DNA from: Gonium pectorale
Taxonomy: Eukaryota; Chlorophyta; Chlorophyceae; Chlamydomonadales; Volvocaceae
Reading direction: 5' to 3'
DNA length: 26,266 nucleotides
Assembly (NCBI GenBank): GCA_001584585.1
Contig: LSYV01000004.1
Coordinates: 3,606,314-3,632,579 of the forward strand
The notes below the pieces were generated by a model. It worked only from the letters and a program-made list of their open reading frames with translations. It was not told where the DNA came from and did no database searches. How positions within the stretch are numbered: position 1 is the stretch's first letter; every line of letters starts with the position of its first letter. Positions 10,051 to 19,186 of this stretch are shown piece after piece. A program made the position numbers and the translations under genes.

Positions 10051-10830
10051 TAGGCACTCAAACTCCCAAAGCCTCACGCCTTCCGTACAAGAGCAAGTAC
10101 GGGACGGGACCAACGTCACATGTCTTGCTCTGTACCCGCCCGCCCTATTGGAAACGTCGCGCCTTCGGGCGTGTATGACTGTAGAGGCGGGCTCCCTCTT
10201 TCTCTGCAGATTTCTCATTTTTACAAACAGCGCTACCCTGACGCCGGCTGCCGCGGGCAGGCCTGGTCACCTTTTGCGCCCGGTGCGCCTCTTTCAGGTA
10301 CGACCTGACGAACTCCGCCGCCTGCGCCGCGCCGCCGCAACCTCCGTCACCGTCGCCTTCGCCGCCGCCTCGCCTCCAGCCTCGCCCGCCACTGCAGCAG
10401 CCTCCGGCGATGACCCCAGGCCTGCCAAATACTCCTCCAACACCTGACGGGCGGACGGGCAGTCAGCGGGGAGGGGAGACCAGGAGCGAGGGGACTGTCG
10501 GTCAGCGAGGGCTTTTGCAGGAAGCGCAGTTGCACGGGTATTGGTACCCTGAGGCGTGCCAGCAAGACGGGTGCGTCCACACAGGGGCCTACCCGCACGG
10601 CAAACCCCTGTGCGCTGCGATCCGGTTGCCGTTCTGCCGGCGTGCATGCGCGGGGTCATTAACGTGCATTATCCGTGCCGCCTTGTCTGAGGTGACAAGG
10701 ACTGCTTCGGGCGTTCCCGGGCTGTCCGCCGCGTCGTGGCCTCGCGGCGCCCATGGATCCCAGCGTTCCCAGGGGGCCGCTCCCATCCACGGTGCCCCAC
10801 ATCTCGGCTGTGCCTGGTAGGGTCCACGAC
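10051..10830 (-). pseudogene. Dispersed duplication, copy 2: frameshifted fragment of the gene at 1.0-1.95 kb
   Basis: It matches 951-1577 in the same orientation. The counterpart of the 54-codon exon lies at 10443-10271 on the minus strand with both splice sites kept (CCGTCAG acceptor, GTGACC donor). It measures 173 nt instead of 162, a difference of 11 that breaks the frame within the Gly/Ala linker: VLEEYLAGLG and AAEFVRSYLK are still visible but in different frames. The block around 10670-10700 still reads SDKAARIMHVNDP. Copy 2 also carries an extra segment of roughly 130 bases near 10092-10227. No counterpart of the MAPLSEL first exon is present, so this is a partial, decayed copy. Confidence 0.7.
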
Positions 10831-10835
10831 TCCAG

Positions 10836-10900
10836 GTCTCGGGTACAACTGGTTCTACCAGCTGCCAAAATTCATCTGGGGCCTCAGCCTCGGGTACTTC
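10836..10900 (+). other. Possible orphan exon (Trp/Tyr-rich)
   Basis: Directly after the duplicated segment ends, the plus strand reads LGYNWFYQLPKFIWGLSLGY between an AG and a GTAAGAG donor-like site. Composition is protein-like and membrane-like, but no neighbouring exon or phase partner was found. It may be a chance open stretch or a leftover exon. Confidence 0.2.
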
Positions 10901-11010
10901 GTAAGAGAAATTGCGCGGTCCGTGACCGCACCTTGACTCGCATAATTTGGGCCCAGGTCACAGTTCCCTGACATTCTTGATTTAAGTAGCACATAATGAT
11001 CAAAGTCTCC

Positions 11011-11024
11011 GGGGGCTCCGCCCC
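11011..11024. repeat. GC-rich palindromic repeat unit
   Basis: GGGGGCTCCGCCCC here is the exact reverse complement of GGGGCGGAGCCCCC at 16536-16549. Such G/C palindromes are common dispersed repeats in volvocine genomes (known in general); the function here is unknown. Confidence 0.6.
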
Positions 11025-11096
11025 TGTGCCCCCGTTTCAGGTCAAGATGGGACGCATGACGCGACTTGCACACACGCCAGATACATCAATATATAC

Positions 11097-11144
11097 AAGG
11101 ATGCCCATATATATTATTGACAATGTTCATGCATGGGCATCCTT
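11097..11144. repeat. Perfect 12-bp stem-loop
   Basis: AAGGATGCCCAT (11097-11108) and ATGGGCATCCTT (11133-11144) are exact inverted copies around a 24-nt A/T-rich loop in otherwise GC-rich DNA. It lies about 370 bases upstream of the retropepsin-like/RING gene start. No T-run follows it. Confidence 0.7.
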
Positions 11145-11514
11145 AAGGGAAACGTATTGCTCGGAGGCCAAATACTTTCCGATATCCGGACACACGGCTG
11201 GGGGATACCCCTCAGTCCTCCTGGGTATGGGTTGCAGAAAGTCAAAGAATCAGCTGCCAAAAATGCGGCCGTGCTGTGCAGTTCTGGTTGCGGCAGGCGG
11301 TTGGTTAGAACCGTCATACACTGTACTCGGGGGTCAGGCTTTCAGCTTCAGCCTGCGACCCGACATCTTGGCGCCTGCGGCCCTATCAGCGGGCAATCGA
11401 CGATAGCTGTCGGCTGCGCTCGCCCTTCGTAGCTCCTTGGAAAGCAAACGACTGGCTGCCAAGTCTTTGCCGCTTACACCACTTTGCACGCGGTTGTCGC
11501 AGGGCCTGGGCGGA

Positions 11515-14500
11515 ATGTCTCGCCCCGCACGGCCCGCCACGCCTCTCCGCTACCTGCGCCGCTCGGAGGGAGATGTGGCGTTCCTCCCCGCAAACGGCGC
11601 GCCCAGCCACGAGCCCGCCTCCTACGCCGCGGCGCTCAAGGTGCTTGGCCCCACCGGAGGCGGCACCCAGGACGTCGTGCGCGCGGTGGTCTCCAACGAC
11701 AGCTGCGTGGGCATCAGCCGCTGGCTGGCCCAGAGGCTGGGGGCGCCCTGTCAGGAGCTCGGTGGCGAGGGCGCGGGGCCGCTGCAGGGGGCCACCCTCG
11801 GCCAGCCGGTGGCGTTGCTGCACGCGGCCTTGCGGGTCGAGGTGCTAAACACGGACGGCAGGTGGGTGAGCAAGGGCGGGCAAGGGGTCCTGGGCTATAA
11901 GGAAAACTCAGGCGTTCTCGCTAGAAAGGCCTGAGGCGCATGCCGTCTCGTCCCGAACCGGGCAAAGGGCAGGGTGCTGCACCAGCGGACCACAGAGCGC
12001 GTGCACGCGCGTCTCGCGCGTCTGGCTCGTCTCGCGCGTCTCGCGCGTCTCACGCGTCTCGCTCGTCTCGCGCGTCTCTCGCCGCTGCGCCTGCAGCGTA
12101 CTGTCTTGGGCGTTGGGGCTGGGGTTTGGGCAGTATTGGCGAAACGATGTGCTGTCACCCGTGTTGGCGCGGCGCGGACTCCCCGACTTCGCCGTCTCCC
12201 CGACTCCCCGGGTCCCCGACTCCATGGGGTCGCCCCGTTGGCCGTGCGCTCGGCACGCGCGTCCCTTCGCTGCTCTTCATGTCTCCTCTCCAGGCCCAAG
12301 TGCCAACACCCAGCAGCCGCCTTTCTTGATAACCCTCCGCCCGCCTGGGGCGCCCCGTCCCCCTCCCCCTCCCCCTCCCCCTCCCACCGACCAGACCCGA
12401 CCCGACATGCGCCTCCGGCTGCTCTACGGACACACGCCTTCCAGCCCAACGACCTTCCACCATCACCACCGCCTTCCCCCTCCCCCGATCCCACGACCCC
12501 GCCTTTTTCATCTCCGCTACCCTCGACCCACGGCCCCCGACCCCCCGGCAGCTCCCATGCTTACCTCATGGCGCCGCTGGTGTTCGTGCTCGACACCGAC
12601 CAGTTCGACTTGGTCATCGGAAGAGACATTATGCACACGTTTGAGGACCCGCCGGGCAGCCGCCGGGTCGTCATGCATGGCGTAACGGACGCCGCGTCGC
12701 TCCTGCACGGCGCGACGCGCCTGGCGCCGCGTGGCTTCCCGCCAGGACGCCCCGGGGAGCCGCCGCCGCCGCCGGCCGGCTTTCGGGTGGGCGCCGCCGT
12801 GCGCCGCCGGGCCGTGGAGGTCGCGCGGTCCGTATACGAGCGCATGGCCGGACTGGCGGCCGCGCCCAACGCCGCCCGCCAGCCGCCTCACGTTCGGGAG
12901 CAGCTCCAGGTGCTCCGGAGCATGGGCGGGCTGCTGCAGGACGTGCTGGCCAAGGTGGAGGAGCTGAGCCAGGTTCTGGCCATGGACGCCCTGGTCACCA
13001 GCCCCGGCAGGACGTTGGTCGTCCCCGACGCCGAGCCGCTGCCGGAGGAGGAGGAGGGCCCGCAGGGGCTCACGCCCCGGGGCTGGGTGGGCGCCATGCC
13101 GGGTATGATCATGGGCGTGGGCGGCGCCGCGCGCCGCGCGGCGGCGCGTGGCGGCCCGCAGGGCCCCATGCGCATCGTGCGGCCCGCCGTCCCGCTGCGC
13201 CACGTGCGGCCGGAGGAGGGCGAGGTGGCGTTCTTCGACGCGGGGGATGCGCCGGCCGAGGGGTACTTCCCCTTCATAACCTACGCGGTGGCGCTGGTGG
13301 AGCCGGGCGGGCGGCGGCACCAGGTGGTGCGATGCATGCTGGGTAACCTGTCCCCCACAGGCATCAGCAGGTGAGGGGTAGGTGCCTGGAGCCTTGCCTT
13401 ATGGCGAGGTAGCGCAGTTTCTGATAGTCCGTAGCCACAGTAGCGCAGCAGTGGAGACGGGAGTTGGAGGTAATGAACAACGACGAGCTGGGCGCCAGCA
13501 GCGTATGTCCCGTGGAGACGGGGAGGTAAGAAGCAAGAAAGGGGAAATGCCGGTTGCTCCTCCCGCCCGGCCACACCCGTGCTCCGCAGGAGCCTCGCGA
13601 ACCTGCTGGGCCTGCGGTACAGGCGGCTGGGCGGCGCGGGCTACGGGCCCATCATGGGCTCGGGCTACGGCCACGAGCTGCACGCGCTGCTGGACCCGCT
13701 GGACATCGAGGTGCTCGACACGGCGGGCAGGTGGGGCGCCGGCGCCGGCGCCGGCAGTGGGCAGGGGGCTCGGGGTCGTGGCTGGGGCGGTTGGGGTGGG
13801 AGGCGGCAGCGGAGGGGGCGGGGCGAGGAGGCAAAGAGGGAAGGAGGGAGGGAGGGGGGAGCAGCGGCCGCGCTTGCGTGCAATGGGCGAGGGGAGGTGT
13901 CTGCTGCGGGGTCTGCTGACGTGGTCGAGACCGGTACCGGTATGGCGGGAAAGCGCACGGCGGGGGGGATTGTATGCGGCACGGGCGGCTCGAGCGAGAC
14001 TTCGGTGAACGGCATCAAGCTGCGGTGGACAGCTGTGGCAGCAGCGGCAGTACGTCCCCGAGTGCCCGTATCTGGAAGCCCCGGCCCCCCTCAACCTTCC
14101 ATGACGAGTGCGCTGGCCGCTGGCAAACCGCCCACACCCCCATATTGACCCGTAGGCTAGGTGCCACGCATTCCGACCCGTTCCCCTTCTCCCCCCCTCA
14201 CACATGGAATGAGTATCCCCACCCGAAAACACACACACACACACACACATACACACGCGAGAGGAGGGTCCACGGGCTGCCGGCTGTGTGGGTCGCAACC
14301 CGTTCATTAATCTCGTTCCCGAGGACGCTGTTCCTACATGGGCACCTACGCGCCTGCGCCCCCTACCTGCAGGCCGGCCCTGACCATGCACGCGCCCATC
14401 GTGTTTGTGCTGGAGCACGAGACCCCCTTTGATCTGATGCTGGGCGGCGACGTCATGGACCGCTACGGCATCGAGTCCATGACGCTCGACGGCAGCCGCG

Positions 14501-15475
14501 GCATGGTGCGCAAGGAGCCCGGCGGCGGGCTGGCTCCCGTGGGCGGCGCCCCCGAGCTCGTCCCGCGGCGGCTGCGGCCCGGCGAGGAGGGCGCCATGTC
14601 GCTGAGCTGGCGCGTCAGCAACAGCACCTACTCGGATGCGCTGGAGCTGGTGCGGCTGCGGCAGGAGGTGCTGGCCAGGCGGGCGGCGGTGCAGGCGGGC
14701 NNNNNNNNNNNNNNNNNNNNNNNNNNNNNNNNNNNNNNNNNNNCCGTCCGTCTGTCGTCGTACGTACGACGGACGCGAGCGAGAGAACGACGAACGACGA
14801 GCGAGCAGCGAGCGAGGCGGGGGGCGGGATGGGGGTGGGGGTGGGAGGGGCGCCAGCCGCCGGGCGGCAGCGCCGGCAGCACCAGCCCCGCCGGGCCCGC
14901 CGCCGGGATCCCGTGAGTGGAACCAGGAGTGGGTCCCCGCCGCCCTCCGGCGGCAGCCGCCTGCGCAGCAGCAGCAGCAGCGCCAGCGGAGCGGCCGCCG
15001 TGGGCGGGGTCGTCGCGGCGGCCGGCGGGGGAGGGGCAGCGGGCGGGGGCAGGAGCAGGGGGAGGAGAGCGAGAGCGAGGAGGAGGATGCGGAGGCGCAG
15101 CAGCAAGGCGCTGAGGCCGCCATCGCCACACGTAACCAGCCTGCTGCTGCTGCTGCTGCTGCTGTGGAAGCTGCTGCTGTTGCAGCCTCTGTTGCCGTGG
15201 TACCGGCTGCGATGGCAGCGAGAGCTGCAGACCGCCCCCCGGGCCGCCTTCCGACCCCGCCGAGGCCGCGCGTCCCATCCCGCAGCTGGGCCGAGGTGGC
15301 GGCCTCCCACAGGCCGCTCGGCGACCTGGAGTGCCCCATATGCCAGGACGCGGAGCTGCCGTTGCAGCCGGCGGTGGTGCAGCTGGTCTGCGGCCACACC
15401 GGCTGCGAGGAGTGTATGATCCTGTGGCTGGCCAGGAGCCCCACCTGCCCAGTGTGCCGCAGCGCCGTCGCATGA
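11515..15475 (+). CDS. Tandem degenerate retropepsin-like domains with C-terminal RING finger (incomplete across an assembly gap)
   Basis: Exons: 11515-11861, 12552-13370, 13590-13730, 14373 to the N gap, then an exon ending at TGA 15473-15475. Start is the first ATG in frame; an upstream exon cannot be excluded. Domain 1 (residues about 10-143) and domain 2 (about 330-464) align almost without gaps. PLRYLRRSEG matches PLRHVRPEEG, DVVRAVVSNDSCVGIS (53-68) matches QVVRCMLGNLSPTGIS (373-388), and FDLVIGRDIM matches FDLMLGGDVM. The last pair fits the retropepsin ILGxDxL motif. The catalytic Asp of DTGA is replaced by Val59 and Leu379, so neither domain should cleave. A linker with a possible coiled coil (about 200-280) and an acidic run separate them. 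After the gap come Arg/Gly-, Gln- and Glu-rich stretches and a RING: CPIC, CGH, CEEC, CPVC (15332-15457), of E3 ubiquitin ligase type. Likely role, by inference: a substrate- or partner-binding ubiquitin ligase. Confidence 0.72.
12007..12081. repeat. 9-bp minisatellite in the first intron of the retropepsin-like/RING gene
   Basis: About eight units of GCGTCTCGC with variants (GCGTCTGGC, TCGTCTCGC, GCGTCTCAC). The period is a multiple of three, so long open frames cross it on both strands (Arg-rich or Glu-Thr-rich), but it lies inside a phase-supported intron. Confidence 0.85.
12359..12385. repeat. (CCCCCT)n hexanucleotide array
   Basis: About four C5T units in the same 690-nt intron, part of a long pyrimidine-rich tract that runs to the acceptor at 12551. 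Confidence 0.8.
14229..14249. repeat. (CA)n microsatellite
   Basis: About ten CA units in the intron between the two halves of the second retropepsin-like domain (13731-14372). Confidence 0.9.
14701..14743. other. Assembly gap (43 N) inside the retropepsin-like/RING gene
   Basis: The coding frame before the gap (domain 2 exon, open to 14700) differs from the RING frame after it by one base. The 60 bases after the gap are tandem-like (CGTACGTACGACGGACG and GCGAGC-type motifs), so the gap probably hides a repeat-filled intron of unknown true length. The acceptor of the last exon is not resolved. Confidence 0.9.
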
Positions 15476-16011
15476 GGGGCGGCTACGGTGGCGGCAACGG
15501 CCCCGGCCCGGGCTACGGACCTTCGATGGCCACGGCGGCGCTGGCCACGGCGGCGGCGGCGGTGGAGGGCGGCGGCGGCGGCAGCCCGGTTACGCGGCTC
15601 GCTCAGCTGGTGCGATGACCGATGGCGCGATGAGGGGGCGGCGTCGGCACTCGGCAGCGCGCCTTGTGGGCTGCGCGCTGGTAGTCGGCTGGCTGGCAGT
15701 TGGGCGGCTGAGAGTTGGGAGGCTCTCGCGGTTACTTTGCGTGTGTTGGGGCGCGGAGGCAGCCGTGCCCGCTGTCCCCACGCCACCAGGCCGTCCGGTA
15801 GGGCACGCAACGCCACGGCAAAAGGGGCAGGAGCGCCGGTGTTGGAGAGGACCGTTCGGGCGGGGTTTTGTTCGCCGTCACGGCCCACGGCTGAGGATAG
15901 GCATAGCGGCGGCTGCAGCGAAGCCATGTCCCGCATGGGCACATGGGCACACGGGATGGGCTGGGAGCCTTTGTTGGGCCTTGGGCGGGGCCTAGGCGTG
16001 CAGCGGATTCA
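15476..16011. other. 3' flank of the RING gene, no further gene seen
   Basis: Gly-codon-like GGC repeats follow the stop to about 15600. I found no TGTAA here, so the polyadenylation site of the RING gene is not identified. A plus-strand frame that remains open to 15616 is read as shadow. Confidence 0.4.
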
Positions 16012-16540
16012 ACACCTCGCTTGTTGTCACGCTGTTATCGCCGGTGCACAAGCAGAAGGCTGGTTCCAAGGGGCCGGGACTTACCGAGAGGCAGGTACCG
16101 GTAGTAGGTGGCGCCCTTGCTGCATACGATGTCGGCATTCTGCTGCGCCGCCTAATCAAGGCCGGTCAGGAGCTTGGTCTCCGCCACCCTGCACAGGCCG
16201 GTTTCCAGCACGGGTTCGGCACCTGACAGAGAGCCATAGCAAGCCGGGCGCAACCCCTCTGATTCGCGTGCAGTTGACTTTGAAGAAGCATTCCATAAAG
16301 TCACGCGGGAGTTGTTCTGGTTGCGTGGTGTCAAAGGGGAGCTGGTGGGGCTATGTTGGGTGGCCATACGCAGGCGTAAGAGCTTGTGGTTATGGCGGTC
16401 AAGGTGAATGGCGAGCGTCCTGGCATTTCAAGTCAAAGCGAGGGGTTTAAGAAGGCTGTCCATTGAGCACGGAGCTCTTTGGTGTGTTTATTGAGGAGCT
16501 AGCCGACCTTGCCGATGAGTGTGACCGTGTGTTTTGGGGC
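16012..16540 (+). pseudogene. Decayed reverse transcriptase of a non-LTR retrotransposon
   Basis: Reverse transcriptase motifs appear in order but in three frames. First comes TSLVVTLLSPVHK (from about 16017) with GLRHPAQAGFQHGFGT ending in a stop at 16224-16226. Next, in a second frame from 16270, is AVDFEEAFHKVTRELFW, the counterpart of the conserved VDFxKAFDxV block. MAVKVNGERP (16392 onward) follows in the first frame. In the third frame comes KRGV, stop, EGCPLSTELFGVFIEEL, the counterpart of RGVKQGCPLSP. The catalytic Y/F-ADD block should follow soon after but is absent: the frame enters a GC-rich palindromic repeat at about 16536. The order and spacing fit an L1-like or related non-LTR clade (family level only). 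With at least three frameshifts and two stops it cannot encode an active enzyme. Confidence 0.7.
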
Positions 16541-16640
16541 GGAGCCCCCGCCGCGAAGCGGCATTGGGGGGCCGGAGCCCCCTGGGATTGGGGGCGGTCT
16601 CCGTCCGTCCGTCCCCGGGTGCATCCCCGGGTGGCGGAAG
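16536..16640. repeat. GC-rich palindromic repeat interrupting the reverse transcriptase remnant
   Basis: It contains GGGGCGGAGCCCCC (16536-16549), GGGGGCCGGAGCCCCC (16567-16582) and the sequence CCGTCCGTCCGTCCCCGGG. The first unit is repeated in inverted orientation at 11011-11024. Its position directly after a conserved reverse transcriptase block suggests later insertion. Confidence 0.55.
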
Positions 16641-17689
16641 CGTGCAGCCAATCGTGTGTGGCCGGGGCCCGCAGCAGAGCCTATCTCCGGCTGTGAACAG
16701 CGCTCGGTACCTGGTACCTGTACACGGCCGTCCCTGATGTGAATAGCGCGTGACCATCGCATGATGCGGCGCGGGGAGCGTGTGGCAGGCAACCGTGTCA
16801 GCGCGCGCACAGCAACAGGAGAACTCATTTGCGCAGCTGGCTGCTGCAAGAGTAGAAGTGTGGCGCCGGCTCCTTCACCTCGCAGGGCAGTCGCGTGCGT
16901 TGGGAGATATGATGGTGATTTCACGCAGCAGGCTCCGTGGGTTCCGTTCGGCCCACGGGGTAGGACCACGGTATGGCACGCCATGTCGGTTGGTGGTTAG
17001 GGTTCGTTACATCCTGCCATGAGCTGCCCTCTGGTGAGGTGACATTCAGTGCATCTTGGTGTCGTGTACCGTTGCCGTATTGACCGTATACTTCCGTACT
17101 GGTTTAGCTTGCGGCCTCATGTTGCTTAACAACTCTGGAGCTGCGGGTTATCCAGCTCGCAGCTTTTGCTGCCACACACTGCGGGACCGGCTCCCGCGGG
17201 GCAACGCGAGCTGCAACGCGGCCGCTTGGGGAGGCGGGCTGAGTGTGGCTCTGTGGATTGTGGTCGGCCGGCTGCCGGGCTGAGGCTGGAAGAGAGGGCG
17301 CCGACCGTCAACTACCGAGTCCCCGCGAGGTGGATGCCACAGTGTCGAGGTGGCTGCGTGAACAGCTCAGCAACTTATAGAGCTCGCGGTTTATGCAGAG
17401 CTCGCAAATGGTTCGGAGGCATACTCCAGGGGGAACTTCCCTGCGCGTGGATCACCGGACGTTGGTGATAGCGGAGCTCGCAGTGGAGACCGGCCACTCT
17501 GATGGGCTCCAGGTGGCGGCCCTCGGACGCTCGGAGCCCCGGCGGGGGCGGCTGCGGAGCTCCATGTGAAGGAGTTCGACGTGCCGCAGCAAGGGGCAGG
17601 GGGAGATGGGAAATCCTGCGGGCAACGCGCGCTCCTGCAGGATGCCCGTTGAGTTACCGGTACTCAGTATCCGACGGTGTGGGTGGCGG
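16641..17689. other. Repeat-derived spacer
   Basis: No supportable gene. A plus-strand stretch around 16800-16930 (NSFAQLAAARVEVWRRLLHL) could be part of the same retrotransposon but lacks a diagnostic motif. The motif AGAGCTCGC or CAGCTCGCAG recurs at about 17152, 17380, 17397 and 17474. Confidence 0.35.
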
Positions 17690-18112
17690 TGCGGTGCGAA
17701 GCCTGTGGACACACGAACATGCTTGGTGGCCGTCCTGTCGTTGTTCAGGGGGTCGGTCGAGCGGGTCCCTGGCGTCGTGGTTTGGGGTGGCGGAGCGGGT
17801 TTTTGGGTGTTGTGGTTGTGGTGGGGTGGAGTTCTCCTTTCCCGAGTTTATTGTACGTCGTCTCGGTCCTCATTCTCCCTGCTTTCGCCTTGACTTCTTG
17901 TCTCTTCGTTGATTCGCCCTTGGCCGCACCGCTTTGTGGCCTTACTCGTGCCGGTGTTTGGTTGGCTGCCGTGGTGCGCCCTGTGCGCCAGGGTTCGGGT
18001 GGTTTCCGGCAGTTCCTGCCGTGGGTGCTAACACTCCCGCCCTTCCTCATCTTCTGTACCTGTAACCTCGTACGTTTCCCACACAGAAATTGCAGAAAGT
18101 CAGATGTCGAAT
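17690..18112 (+). mobile_element. Second member of the foldback-element family (single copy, not inverted)
   Basis: About 17950-18112 matches one arm of the 3.6-kb element: GTGTTTGGTTGGCTGCCGTG, then a GGGTTCGGGTGGTT block, CCTGTAACCTCGTACG, and CACACAGAAA leading to CAGATGTCG. The T/G-rich sequence before it (17690-17940) resembles the complement of 3945-4260. It has only one arm, so it may represent the family's ordinary form. No coding capacity recognised. Confidence 0.5.
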
Positions 18113-19186
18113 CCGTTACAGAGAGTCCGCGCTTCTGAGTCCGCAGTAATGGACTCCCGAGTACACAGAGCTGAGTACTGCAGAAGCCAGCAAACATAGG
18201 CCTAGCTGCTGGCTCGGACGATCAGCGTTCATCATTTTTTGAGATTCGATTTATAGCACAGCACCAGAACACACAACCAACGAGCACATTTGCACAACTG
18301 AGCACACACGCACCAAAACAGCGTCGTAAACATGCCACCAGGCCAACCCCGCAACCGGCCACGACGATGGCCACCCGTGCAAGGATGGGCACAAAAACGC
18401 AGGCTGGGAGTCCTTCCGGGGAGCCCCGCTGCCATCGACGGCCCTTTGCATACACCGCTCTACCCGCCATAGAGCGCCTCGGTTCGAACCGTATAATACT
18501 ACAGAACATCGTATAGTACAACAAAACTGGGCGAGTCGGAGGAATGGGCAATGAACGAAAGCGTGCGGGAGGGTCCCGACCCGTAACCATGCGCCAAAGC
18601 ATGCGGCTAAAAGAGAACCAGTTCTGCGGTACTCTCCTGTCAGCCCCACACCCGGGCCGGGGCCGGCATTATGCATGCCAGGAAAAAATCTATCAAACGC
18701 CGCTCCAGACCGGTGCGCTTTACCATACGGGCTCGTAGCGCTCGCCAGCAGCACCAAGGCAGTATAAGTAAAGAAATCACCTTCGGTAGCGCCCACGTAC
18801 ACGAGGTACGACCGGCGCTACGACGGTGGTCAAGCCGCTCAAAAGTGCCCAGGCATCCTTATCTGACAAGATCTGGTGCCCATGATGACGGACAGACCGG
18901 TGGAAACCCTGTGGCGTTGAAACCCTCCTGGCCTCTCCTTGTCTTATGGGGTGTCCTAGGAGCTGCCAGGCGGGCCAACCCGGGCCAACAGTTCCCTAGG
19001 CAGAGCATGGCATGTAAACCATGGCCAAAAGCAGTCGGTCACTGAGCAGGGAGCTCATGCATATCACAACTAGGCCCTTCAAAGATACACGCCGAACTGT
19101 TGAGCTGCCCGCAGTTCTTTTCAGGCCCCTACCTGGCCCTGCCCCGCGCCTCTTCCCTTCGTAGCGTCCCGCACCCCGCTCGTGTT
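18113..19186. other. Spacer without a supportable gene
   Basis: The segment 18236-18560 is relatively A/C-rich on the plus strand, like the foldback element's flank, and may be repeat-derived. A 183-residue minus-strand open frame (18251-18802) has no recognisable motif or splice support. Confidence 0.35.

Noticed and set aside
11908..12225. Glu-Thr-Arg repeat protein on the minus strand
   Set aside because: It is the 9-bp minisatellite read in one frame and lies inside the intron 11862-12551.
13342..13359. GGTAACCTGTCCCCCACAG as a micro-intron
   Set aside because: 18 nt is far too short, and the residues it encodes align ungapped with repeat 1.
13399..15942. Very long minus-strand open frame (847 residues) opposite the RING gene
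   Set aside because: It crosses the N gap and phase-supported introns, is Ala/Pro/Arg/Leu low-complexity, and is antisense to exons with recognisable domains. GC-rich antisense shadows of this length are common.
18251..18802. 183-residue minus-strand open frame
   Set aside because: No recognisable motif and probably within repeat-derived DNA.
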